Assembly (NCBI GenBank): GCA_019671005.1
Contig: CM033726.1
Coordinates: forward strand, 7,757,213 to 7,821,212
DNA: 64,000 bases
Direction of reading: 5' to 3'
Source of the DNA: Hibiscus mutabilis
Lineage: Eukaryota; Streptophyta; Magnoliopsida; Malvales; Malvaceae
Shown: in pieces, positions 44,401 to 55,540 of the stretch
How positions within the stretch are numbered: the stretch's first letter is position 1
How the letters are laid out: each line of letters opens with the position of its first letter
Translations under genes and position numbers: made by a program
Notes under the pieces: generated by a model
What the model was told of the DNA's origin: nothing
Database searches by the model: none
The model's input: only the letters and a program-made list of their open reading frames with translations

Positions 44401-44579
44401 CGATCTTAATTTTGAGTTTTAAATGATATCTTTAAATGGCTTAAAAAGAGATATGACATAAAAAAATTATAAAAAATTGTCTTTGTCATTTATTTTGTCT
44501 CTATTATCATCGAAAGGAAAATCAATATAGACAAACTCTATTTTTTATTTTTATTCTTTAAATAATATTTTTAAAGTGC

Positions 44580-45262
44580 GATAAATCATAGTGATTTTAA
44601 ATCTACAAGAAGAATATTATAAAGGCTATATTTGCTTGAAAACAATAATTCTTCTGCGTTCAAAAACTCAACTATAGACTTCTCCCAAGTTCAAGTTACG
44701 AAAATTCGTCTTGATTCAATAAGTTCAAGCAATAATTTTTATGTGGTTAGAGTATCAATGATGAGGATATGTTAATAAAAACATACTTCACTTTTCACGC
44801 AAATAATGTTGTCTTTAGACACAATATCGTAAAAAGTTTTAAAGGCCCATTGGCTCCATTCCCTGAAGTGAATGTGAGATTATATAATGGAAAGAATAAA
44901 TGCCACATTAGTAGTTGTGGTCACGATTGAAGCAATGAACATAAACATGGACAATATGATTATTTTAAAAATGTTTATACCCACCAAAAGTGGGGTTATA
45001 AAAATGCCAAAGTGATAAAGGTCATTCTAAGAAAGTGAAATTCTTTTATTACCAATGTGATGTTACAAATCATTGGTCTCGTACTTATCGTACATAGAAA
45101 CATCAACAATCATTGAATGACAAAGGAAAGAAAATGTAAGTAAATTTTATTTACTAAAATGACGAAGATGATATTGGTTCAACTCATTTGGATGTTGTTG
45201 ATTTTCTTATAACAAAGGAAGAGAATAAACCGTCTTCTAATTATTCTCATAACCTTGAAGAG
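44580..45262 (+). pseudogene. Copia gag remnant
   Basis: Fragments in one or two frames match plant Ty1/copia gag: DEDMLIKTYFTFHANNVV, then LAPFPEVNVRLYNGKNKC, and a zinc-knuckle-like YYQCDVTNHWSRTYRT where the usual second Cys-His pattern is partly kept. After a stop, DDIGSTHLDVVDFLITKEEN follows. This is the standard end of that gag family. Stops, a glycine- and arginine-rich part lost to change, and insertion of family X and RT-2 upstream make it dead. No copia pol was found to its right. Confidence 0.72.
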
Positions 45263-46315
45263 AATTATTGATCTTTTAATTTATTTTGTTTTATGTTATT
45301 TACTTTACAATATAATTATTTAAGTTCTATATTTTATATATTTATTTTGTTTAACATGATTACTTATCAAATATAATCTTTTGTGATGATTTATGCTTAA
45401 CAGAATAATAAATTTTTTTTCCATTTAAATGCAAGGGAAAAATGTGAGTATTATATCTCAAAATACTAAAAATATTGATGCTCTAGAATAATTATAAGTT
45501 CTTGAGAGAAAACACATTCCGAAATGTACATAATTATGGATATTATAATAATTACCGTTAGTGGTATAGTTAAAGTTGGAAGATGTATTTACTATTGTTC
45601 AGTTCAGTTTTATTTCTAAAATTTGAAATAGAATTCGAACTCAAAGAGAGAGAGTTAATTTGGTATTCAATGTATATTCCTAGGCATTTTGTGTTAGTTT
45701 GGATATCATTTTTAAATCTTTTGTCAACAAAGTACAAGGTAGATTGTAAATGATTAATGTTTTTTTTTTTTTTCTGGTTCGGATGTTAAAACTCAAAACT
45801 ACATATAAATGGTAACATACTCCAGCTTTTTTAGATTGGGATCAACTTAAACTCAGTTCGACACAAATAAAGTTGTTTCTATTTAATTAAATTTAACTAT
45901 TATAGAGTATTTTTTAATAAAATACCACATACGTTAAATAAAATCCACATCACATCCTTTGCTTGGTTGAGATTTTTTTAACTTTTGGACTAAAAACTAT
46001 AATAAATGTATATTTTAGATACCAAAATGTGTTAAGTACTAGGGGGGGTGCATATTGTTGTGACCAAGTTGTGCATTAAGATTACTAGTTGGTTAAGTTT
46101 ATTGAAATGAGACGCTAAATCTCTTAAGCAAGTTAAAAGTTTCGAATATTGATGTTATGTATGGAGCAAACCAAATTGAGATGATTATCCCATTAGCATC
46201 TACAATATTCAACTTGAGTTAATCAAATAATAAATTAGATATCGATGTTTATAAAAAAAAATTCAATTTTATGCTAAGACTTTCATTAAAATACTTCTAA
46301 TTATTGAACAAATAT
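45263..46315. other. AT-rich spacer
   Basis: No gene, terminal repeat or copia pol domain was recognised. There is a run of 19 or so T near 45760. Confidence 0.4.
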
Positions 46316-47540
46316 TCAGATATAATCCATTTTATCCATAAATACCTTTGCTTTTCTATAAGTTTGATTTAAATATTCCCTAAACCTAACTAAATCGAGT
46401 TTAACATTTTGTTCCTTTAAGTATATACTCATAACATCGAACGACCAATTCCCCGCTTGAAATCTTCCCGGATCTTTAATCACCATCTCATTCTTGTTAT
46501 ACTTCTCCACCAAGCTACTCTCGTCTACATTAATCTTATATTCAATGTAATGTATCCCATTGCCCTATCCGGTTCACCATAGCACGTCTTCCCCACCCAA
46601 TTAGTCCCCAACGACATCACTTGCATGAACACCGACCCCGATCGGAGAAACAACGAGTGTGTAAGAGCCGCATTGTGAATACCAACCATTGCATGACTTG
46701 AATATAGCAATGCATAAATTTGCTGCAACGAAGTCGTACCTGTTGACTCAAACACGACGACATCAAATTCGACCTCTTTTACTACCTGAATTGCTTCGTC
46801 TTGATTCAGGATCTCCCTTCTGATGCCTCTAGGCCCGCTTAGAAACACGAGCTGTGGTCGTGAGCCGGATTTCGGAGGATGGTTTAGGCCATGATAACCA
46901 AATGCCTTGTCTAGGTGGGCACGGAAATGAAGCAATGTCTGTGATGAGTTTGGCATTAGTGTCATGAAACCATATGATATGAGGCCTAGAGTGGCGGAAG
47001 GGAAACAGTGAGTGGAAGTATCATTGTCGAGGTTACTATTGGGTGCGAGCTGAATCCATGGAGCAGATTCCTGTACCTGTTTATCCACCAATCACGAGCC
47101 TAAAATACCACAAGGATGACGTCTCGGTTTTTGTAAATGGAATTGATGGTGATGAAGAGCTGGATGAACCCATCATTGAAATCATGGGAAAAAAAACGTT
47201 TCCCGTGTACCCTCCCGCACTGAATACAAGGGCCGGGGAATTATGTCGGACCTCACATTTTGGGCCTGAAGTGAGAGTTAGCTCTTTGATTCTTTTCATT
47301 GGAAAACTCTCCCATTTCCTTGGATAGGGCTTTATTTTTTCTACTACGGATCCCGAGCCTGGTACGGTGGGGTCCTTGAGAAAGAACGTAGAGGTGACGA
47401 GGTCCACAACGTTTGCGCCGTTGACTGAGCATAGATCATATTCTCTATGAGAACGGTCGCAGCTGATCACCTGTTTACGCACATGCTCTTTTCCACAGCG
47501 TTCTCCGCCAAAAGTCGGCCTCCATAGTTTACCTTGAAAA
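46316..47540 (-). pseudogene. GT61-family glycosyltransferase gene, broken
   Basis: GT61 enzymes are Golgi type II membrane proteins that add xylose or arabinose to xylans, or xylose to N-glycans. From the right, the minus strand reads PTFGGERCGKEHVRKQVISC, then CDRSHREYDLCSVNGANVV and SPALVFSAGGYTGNVFF. A frameshift in a run near 47190 moves homology to another frame (HDFNDGFIQLFITINSIY), which soon stops. The next frame reads NLDNDTSTHCFPSATLGLIS, RPQLVFLSGPRGIRRE, and the conserved SSHAMVGIHNAALTHSLFLR. It breaks again near 46520 and ends SLVEKYNKNEMVIKDPG to MDKMDYI-stop. The HNAALTH motif sits at the donor-binding loop, where HGAALTH is usual. The N-terminal membrane anchor exon was not found. 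Two or more frameshifts and one stop argue for a pseudogene. Confidence 0.82.
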
Positions 47541-47724
47541 ATAAGAAAAAATAATATTCATTTTGTCAACATATTTGTAACTTTATTCCACATTTTTTTG
47601 TAAGAAAATTTAGAAAAGTAATCGAGAAAAACAACAATTTCGCTTATTTTATACCTGTTGTCTTATTAGAATTGCCGTTTATTAATTTTTTACAATTAAT
47701 TCTTTCAAACTTTGATTTTATGTT

Positions 47725-48253
47725 AGAGTTAATTGTACCTACGTCCCCAAATTATGTCACTTATTATAAATTAGTTCCTAAACTTTAAAACATTGTAATT
47801 TCATCCTCAAACTATTATCTTTATTCTAAATTGATCCTCAAACTTTTAAGCATTTCAGTTTTAACCTCAAACTATGACTCTCATTTTAAATTGGTCCTCA
47901 AACTTTTTGAAAGTTCTAATTTCATCCAAAAATTATCAATATATCTTAATCATATCTTATGTTAGTAAAACCGTTATAAAAATTGTTAATTTTCACGAAA
48001 CATTGATACGTATTATGTAATAATATGATGTGGTATAAACGATAATTTGAGGATGAAATTAGAATATTCAAAAAGTTTGAGGACTAATTGAGAATGGGAG
48101 TCATACTTTGAGGATGAAACTGGAATGCTCAAAAGTATGGGGACCAATTTAGAAAAAGGTCATAGTTTGAGGATGAAATTAGAATATTATAAAGTTTAGG
48201 GACCAATTTAAAATGAGTGTCATAGTTTGAGGGCATGTAGTGCAATTAACTCT
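47725..48253. repeat. Foldback element with repeated units in each arm
   Basis: The ends are AGAGTTAATT and AATTAACTCT, flanked by TTATGTT at 47718-47724 and 48254-48260. Each arm is itself about three loose copies of a 60-base unit: GGTCCTCAAACTTTTTGAAAG and TCATCCTCAAACTAT in the left arm, and GTTTGAGGATGAAATTAGAA and AAGTTTAGGGACCAATTTA in the right arm. The interior holds CGTATTATGTAATAATATG. No protein is encoded. Confidence 0.82.
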
Positions 48254-48599
48254 TTATGTTATTTAAAATAATTATATTAGCCAACAACCTCTAGATCAAG
48301 GGGTTAAAAGCTCTCAGTTGACACTTCTCATCTCCTAAGTTGTAGGTTCTAGAACCAGTAATAGCAAATTTTCCTAGGTAGGAATTGTTCAATAATAATA
48401 ATAATAATAAGTATATTAAAAACTGAAAAAATAGCCAAAAAATTAATTAAAAATAATTTTAACAGGACAGAAAATATAAACAATTAATTATAAAAAAATC
48501 ATGGAGACAAATTTGATTTTTTATACTAATTAATGAGTTAAAAAGTAATTGACCGAAATCTCATTGTCTCAATTCCATACAAATTTGGGATTGTTGAGT
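48254..48599. other. AT-rich spacer with trinucleotide repeat
   Basis: An AAT/ATA microsatellite of about seven units lies near 48390-48411. Nothing else was recognised. Confidence 0.45.
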
Positions 48600-51500
48600 C
48601 TGGAAACTTGAAAAAGCAGCTGCCTGCTTATTTCGGATTTGTTTCCGAGGAAACGTGATTTAAGGCGAGGTTTGAAGTTTGAGAGCACATGCGAAAGTTT
48701 TCTTCACTTGGTGATTGTATGGATTCTAGGTCAAGCAACTACTTTAAAACTAAAGCCTGCCCTTTTTTTCCCTTTTAGAGGAGAGGGGGGGGCTACTTTA
48801 ATTACAATTATGCTGTTAATGGGAGGATTTGGGTGTTATGGAGGAAACATTTGAGTATTTCTGTTTGTGATATTGCTACCCAAGTCATTATTGTGCAGGG
48901 ATCCTTTAAAGGGGTCAATTATTTTTATTTCTGCAGTTTATGGCAATAATGAGGGCATTCAGAGAAGGCAGTTGTGGCATCATTTGCAGGCAGTCAACTT
49001 TATTGCAGTATCTTCCCCTTGACTAATTGGGGGAGACTTTAATGTTATTGCTTCATCTGTGGAGGATTCTAACGCTGTTGATTTATTATATACTACATCC
49101 AATATGAGGGAATTCAAGGATTGTCTTGAAGAGCTTGCTTTGGAGGATCACTCTTTTTGTGACCCTCAATATACATGGTCTAATAAACAAGATAAAACAT
49201 TTTTAGCTCTAAAATTGGATAGGGTACTCATTAACCTTCAATGGAACCTCAACTTTTCAGAGTTTCATGTGGAATTTTAGGCACCAAGAGTCTCTGATCA
49301 TTGTCTTGTTGTGGTCTGGTTCTTTAAAGAAGCCCATGTTTGTCACCCCAAGCCATTTAAGATTTTCAACTTCTGAACTCTTCACCTTCAATTTTTAAAT
49401 ATTGTGAAGTCCTCATGGTTACAGGCTGATGCGGAGAATCCCATGCAGATCTTGTTTTTTAAGCTGAAATGAAAAGGCTTAAGGCTTCTTTGCGAGCTTT
49501 AAACATAGAGCACTTTGATGATATTTTAGCCAAAGTCAAGCAGAAAAAAGAGCAGTTAGAGGTGCAATAGATTCATAATCTTTCTGTTGGCAATAATGTT
49601 GTGGGTGTCAAGGCTGAAAGTGTCTTGCAAGCTAAATTACATGACCTAGAAGTGGCTGAATCACTCTTTTATAAGCAGAAGGCAAAGGTTCGATAGTTGC
49701 AAGATGGTGATAGGGGCACTAAAATTTTCCACTCTATTGTTGCTGCAAAAAGAAAGAGAAGTACTATTCAGATGTTAAAAGATGAGGATGAGGTGCAGCT
49801 TGACACCTTTGAGCAGATGTCTGAGGAGGTCATTAGATATTTTTTTAAGCTTATTGGCTCTGCTAATCCTTCAGTTTTTGGCTGCTCTCATGCTATTCTA
49901 AAGGATGTTCTACAATATTCTTTCCCTCCTGAAGCAAAGGACGCTCTTATTGTTCAAATTCAATTACTGAAAATGAGATTAAAGATGCCATATTTCAATA
50001 GGGTAATGACAAAGTCTCAGGCCCTGATACGCACTCCTCTTGGTTTTTTAAAGTTGCTTCTATGTGGTAGGGTCAGACTTCTTGCAAGCAGTTAGATATT
50101 TTTTTATACTTCCCTTATGTTGCCTGCTTTTAATGCTACTATTGTGATGTTGGTGCCTAAATCCCCTGCTGCTTGTATGGTTAAGGATTTTAGGCCCATA
50201 TCGTATTGTTCAGTAGTGTACAAGATTGTTATAAGAATTTTTGTGAATAGGCTCACTAAATTATTCTCTGACATGATCTCTCTCAACCAATATATTTTTA
50301 TGAAGGGTCGTAGTATTATTGATACTAATACTCTCTTGGCTGAAAAGTTGGTTGTAGGCTATTCAAGACGCTTTCTCTCCTCTAGGAGTGTCATTAAGAT
50401 GGATCTTCAAAAAGCCTTTTGACTCCTTGAGTTGAAACTTTATTCTTGTTGTTCTAGTGGCCATGGGATTGCCTGAGAAATTCATTGGGTGAATTAAATC
50501 CTGCATCACCACTCCTCGATATTCCATCTCCCTTAATGGAAGTTTGGTAGGATTCTTTTAAGACGCTAGGGGCATTCGACAAGGGGATCTCCTTTCCCCC
50601 TATATTTTTGTATTAGTAATGAATGTTCTATCTAAAGTACTCAATGTGGCTGCTGCACAGGGAGTATTTCAATATCACCCAAAGTGCAAGAAGATTGGGC
50701 TGACACATGTGTTTCGTAGATGATCTCTTAATATTCAGCAAAGGGAACCTTGACTCTATCATTGGCATTCAATATCTCTTGTCCAAGTTTTACGAACTAT
50801 CTGGGTTGAGATTAAATGCCTCTAAAACTGAATTGTTTAGTTCTGGTATTCTTAGAGAGTAGTTAGACACAATTCATGAGGCTTCTGGTTTTAAGTTTGG
50901 GTGTTTGCATGTTCGATACTTAGGTGTACCTTTGATGACTATAAAGTTAATTGAGAGAGAATGCCAGCCATTCTTATTGAAGGTTCAGGGAAAACTTGCT
51001 CATTGGTCCGTTAAATCTCTCTAGATTCTAGTTAATTTGGTCAGTCCTCTTCAGTATTGCCAATTTCTGGTGCAGACAGCTTATTCTTCCCAAGTCAGTG
51101 CTTGTGAGGATCGAGCATTTATGTATGATGTATTTTTGATAAGGGCAAGATTTTTCAACAGTTGTGGCTCGTGTCAGTTGGAAGCAAATTTGTCTCCCTA
51201 AGTCTGAGGGAGGGCTAGGACTGAGAAGCTTGGAGGTCTGAAATAAAGCCTGTGTACTGCACCTTATCAAAAACATCCTGGCTGGGCAGGGGTCTCTTTG
51301 GGTGGCTTGGATAAATTCCTACGTGCTCAAGGGAGTAGATTTCTGACATGTGGAGTGCAAAGGTTTCATGAGCTGGAGTATGAAGAAATTCTTCAAAATG
51401 AGAATTGAAGCCGCTGCATTCTATGCTTCTACTACTAATTTAGCAAGGGTTGATGTTGGTTTGATTTGGAATGAGCTTAGATTGACCTTGCCTAAGGTGC

Positions 51501-52115
51501 TATGGCATAAACTTGTTTGGTTCCTCTTGCATGTTCCTAAGCATAATATAATCTCATGGATGAATAACCTTGATAAATTACCAACTTAGGATAGATTAGT
51601 GCAGATGCATATTGCTGTTGAATGTACATATGTTTTGTGTGGTGCTGGCGCGGAGTCCCATCCATATTTGTTTTTTGAATGTTCATTCTCCAGGAGGCTG
51701 TGGGGAGCTGTTTTGAGGATGTGTAATTTACAAAAATTCATTGGTACGTGGGAGTATGAGTTGAGTTGGGCGTGTGCAAAATTTACAGGGAAGTCTCTCC
51801 TTGTTTACATACTTAAGCTTGCTTGGAATGCTTGTATATATCTTATATGGGAAGAAAGAAATCATGAAATTTTTTGTAGGCAACATAGAATAGATGATGA
51901 ATTGTTGCGCATACTTAAAGATATAGTGACTATTAAGATTGCTGGTAAGAATTTTGTTAATAATCCTGTTAATTTACAGCTTTATCGTAATTGAAGTATA
52001 GATGTATAGGGTATTCTGTACAGGAGTTTTTTGCTTCTTTGTATAGAGATTTGATGTAATTTATAGCAAATTTTCTGTTTTTTTTAATATAATACAAACA
52101 ATTTATCCAAAAAAA
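48600..52115 (+). pseudogene. L1-type LINE (C), ORF2 with endonuclease and RT, decayed
   Basis: The start is 5'-truncated. Endonuclease parts are NGRIWVLWRKHLSIS (48817), GGDFNVIASSVEDSN (49029), DPQYTWSNKQDKTF and RVSDHCLVVVW (49291). RT parts are SGPDTHSSWFFKVAS (50015), DFRPISYCSVVYKIVIRIF (50185), MDLQKAF (50400), the active-site motif FVDDLLIFSKGN (50713) and RYLGVPLMTIKLIE (50920). A zinc-binding end follows (LPKVLWHKLVWFLLHVPKHN near 51490, then SHPYLFFECSFSRRLWGAVL). No RNase H domain is attached, unlike LINE-A. About twenty stops or frameshifts are present. The 3' end is A-rich near 52110. A clear target duplication was not found. Confidence 0.82.
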
Positions 52116-52976
52116 TTGACACCGTCGCTTATCTGCATCACTTAAAATCATTGTACCCTAATCTTGCAATCTAAAATTTCCGACTGCGCTTTACTTTTTA
52201 TCCATAGTCGTGAATTAATATACTATTATTGGATTTGTTTAAATGAGGGATTAATGAAACTAAAAGAGTGTCAAAAGGAGTGTAAAGTCGGTATCTGCAA
52301 ATGCGTTACAGAACTTAATTCATTAAATATGGCATATTATAAATGCAGCGAATCTGGTTTTTATAGGAGTGTTTATTGTCGAATATCAGATCGGATCTGA
52401 TTCATTTTTTTAGATATTTAGTTTTTCGGATCAAAGAAATAGTAATTCGTATTCGATCTGGAAAAAATCGGATATTCGGATATCCGATTATCCGGAAATA
52501 TAATTTGATTTAATTATTTTTTTGAATTTGAAGGTCGTATTTATAAAAATTTTAAAATTTTAAATATAACAAACAACAAATTGCTAAATATAACAAGATT
52601 CACATCTATAAAATTTTTGATTTTTTTAATTTTCGGATATAACAAGCATCAAATTGTTAAATATAACAAGATTAATATTCATGAATTTTCGAATTTTTGA
52701 ATAATCTGAAACTTAAAATATTGTGATTTGTATCTGCCCTGAAAATTTTAAAATTAGATCTGATATTCAATCTAGAAATAAAAATCAGATCAAATATTTA
52801 AATTTTTAATTCAGATCAATAAATAATCGAATTAAATCGATCAAGTCGAATATTTTTGAACACAGATAATTTTATGGACGTAACAAATTCTGCATGGCTC
52901 TCACGCCCACACTTCTTAATCCGTGGGCCACTCCTGTTTGACAATTTAACCCCATCTTTAGTGTTTTTTTTTTAAA
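52116..52976. other. AT-rich spacer with GGATATCCGA-rich part
   Basis: Near 52380-52510, words such as GATCGGATCTG, GGATATTCGGATATCCG and ATTATCCGG make a short region of nested palindromes. Near 52560-52690, TATAACAA-CA-AAATTG words repeat twice. No gene was recognised. Confidence 0.4.
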
Positions 52977-54191
52977 TAAGGCTTAAATGTAAAATTGGCC
53001 ATCAACAAAAAATTAAAAAATTAATTAAATTTTTATAAAAAAATTATTTAATTTAATCCTCAAAATTCAAATTACACTTAATTTAATTTTTTCATTACGT
53101 TCACCGTATTGACCGTCAATGCCTTCTAACAGTCAACTATAAAAGGACATATGACACATTCTGAAAGTGTCACGTCATTCGATTGTAGATTTTTTAAAAG
53201 AAATTTCGAAAAAAAATCTACAAAATAATAAAAAATCTAATAAATCTAAAAAATATATAAAAATTATAAAAATATTAAATTAATTTAAAATTTTCCTTAT
53301 TTCTATTATTTATTATAAAAACATAAAATAATATTTTTTTCTAAATAAACCCCAAAATTTTATTTCTTTCAAAAAATTCCCCTAAATCCCTAAATCAAGC
53401 ATTGACACCGATATAATCACCAGCCACTCCCCGTTGCAAGAAAATTCCTCCCATCTTCGTCGTCCTACTACTGTCGTCAGAGCTCACTGTAGCCCTTGCA
53501 AGCATTATCATCGTTCGACACCCCTTGCATCACCCAACCCGTTCTCCCTCGATATTTCTTCTCATCAACACCGTCGTCTGCCAAGCACCGTGGCCTGTCA
53601 CAGCACCAACAACTTTCACCATAGATTAAACTTATTTGGGATTTGGGTAGGCACGGTTAGGGTTTTAGGATATGATTTGAAAATTTTGAGCATTCTGGAA
53701 AATTCTGAAATTTTTGATCTTATAATAAAAAATATATTTTTAAAATATATAATTTTTAAATATTAATTCATTATAAATATTGGTATAGATTTTAAATAAT
53801 TATTACAATTATTTTTATATTTTTCGGATTTAGGTAAACATGTTTTTTTTATAAATTTATACATAATTCTAATTTTTTACAAATTTAAATATTTTTTAGA
53901 TTTTTTGAATTTTTTATATTTTTAATTTTAAATATTTTTTGGATTTTAAATGATTTTTACGGTTTTTTATGACATGACACTTTCAGAGTGTGCCACGTGT
54001 CACTTTCTTATTGAATATTTGGAAATTAACGGTCAACGTTAAGGAAGGGCTAAATTGATCGTAGTTTGAATTTTTAGCGCCTGATTGATTGTAATTTAAA
54101 ATTTAAGGGCTAACTTGGGTGAAATTTTTTATAAGGGCTTAGTTAATTTTTTTAATTTTTTGTTGAGGGTCAATTTGACCTTTAAGCCTTA
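52977..54191. repeat. Large foldback element, 1.2 kb
   Basis: The ends are TAAGGCTTAAA and TTTAAGCCTTA, perfect inverted copies. Pairing continues with AAATTGGCCATCAACAAAA and TTTTGTTGAGGGTCAATTT, and with CATTCTGAAAGTGTCACG and GACACTTTCAGAGTGTGCC near 53160 and 53975. The middle (53400-53660) is GC-richer, with CACCGTCG-type words, and opens a spurious ORF. No transposase is present. Confidence 0.78.
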
Positions 54192-55540
54192 AATAATAAT
54201 AGCGATTAATTATATTGCGTAATTAAAAAGAATTTAACAAAAAGTTCGTAATTTTCATAAAAACTAGTTTACAAATTTAAAGTAAATTTATTAAATCAAT
54301 CGGTCATTTCCCTTAAAATCATCAAAAAGTAAAAATAATGAAAATAGAATCATAAAAAATAGGAAATTCAATCAAAAAAATTTAAAAAATATAAAAATAC
54401 AAACAAACACTAATGTCGACGGTGAATGATAAACATCATCAATACTAATACAATAATAAAACACGATGGCACATTAATACTCAACTTTACCACATCTCAA
54501 ACGACACTAAATCAATAAAATAACCAAATAACTGTCAATCAGGGAGACAATGACCAATCCAATTCAAAAAAACATACTCAAAAGTGGACGAAATAATTTT
54601 TATAAGAAAAGAATAACTTATTAAATAAAATAAAACATAAAATTTAAATTTGTAAGGCAAAACAAATAAAAAATAATATTATTGATTGTCAAAGTGAACA
54701 AGGACCGGAGACGATGGTCCGACGGTGATCCGAGTGGTTGTTCCCAATTGAAGTTTGGATACCACCTCTTTAGTGCATGAAGATGCCTGGCTTGAAAGAT
54801 CCCGATTTTCCTTGTTTGCATGTTCTGTTTTATACTACTCGGACAGGTGCGTGGTCAAGTTGTCGTGGCATGCGATGGGACTGGCTATGATTTGACGTCT
54901 TAGGTTTGTGCTGTCATCCGCAGCGATCATGTGCGTTGTCATGTGATTGCTAGATGCGATGCTGTTCGTAGTCCTGCTTCGTTCGCCATATGTTGCGAAG
55001 GATATTAGACAATTTGAGGGTGATCGCACACGTTGTCGTCTGTATCCATCACATGCGTTGTCACGTGATTGCTAGATATCCTTTGTGAGATACTGTTCGT
55101 AGTCTCGCTTGTTCATCGCGGGCTTCCGATCATGCTTGCGGGTTACGTGGTCTTGACACATGGTGGTAGGTATTTAAAGGTACTAACAATTGCCCACAGG
55201 TGAGGGAAGGTTATAAAGTGACCTTGACAAACCTGGGAAATTTAGAGGTCTGCTTGGGCGAAAGTTTTTATGGTTAAAAATTTTGAAATTTTAAGAATAG
55301 ATCGCTATATATGAAGCATCACGTGGTAAATCTCTTTAATGAACTGGCCAGTTTTCTTTGAAGATAAACCTTTGTATATGAAACGTCACATAATAAACCT
55401 CTTTGTTGGCGAAGCGTGTCGAGGAAGGCTCGGTCTTTGATTATAAATAAACTCTGTTGTTATTTTTGGGTTTTATTTTGCTTATCTCATGGCCACTTTT
55501 GAGTTTGCGAGAAGAAAGAAATAAATGCTTTTGAAAAGAG
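54192..55540. repeat. Spacer with an internal 140 bp duplication
   Basis: CATGTGCGTTGTCATGTGAT followed by TGCTAGATGCGATGCTGTTCG (54926-54970) recurs as CATGCGTTGTCACGTGATTG and TGAGATACTGTTCGTAGTC (55050-55110). No coding region was recognised. Nearby words (GATCATGTGCG, GATTGCTAGAT) suggest part of a larger unrecognised element. Confidence 0.45.

Noticed and set aside
48540..52140. Target duplication of LINE-C (AATTGACC-like words on both sides)
   Set aside because: The matching words are short, imperfect and not directly at the LINE ends.
53434..53766. Protein ORF inside the 1.2 kb foldback element
   Set aside because: Low-complexity His/Ser/Thr/Pro composition in the GC-rich centre of an inverted repeat; no domain and no support from the other arm.
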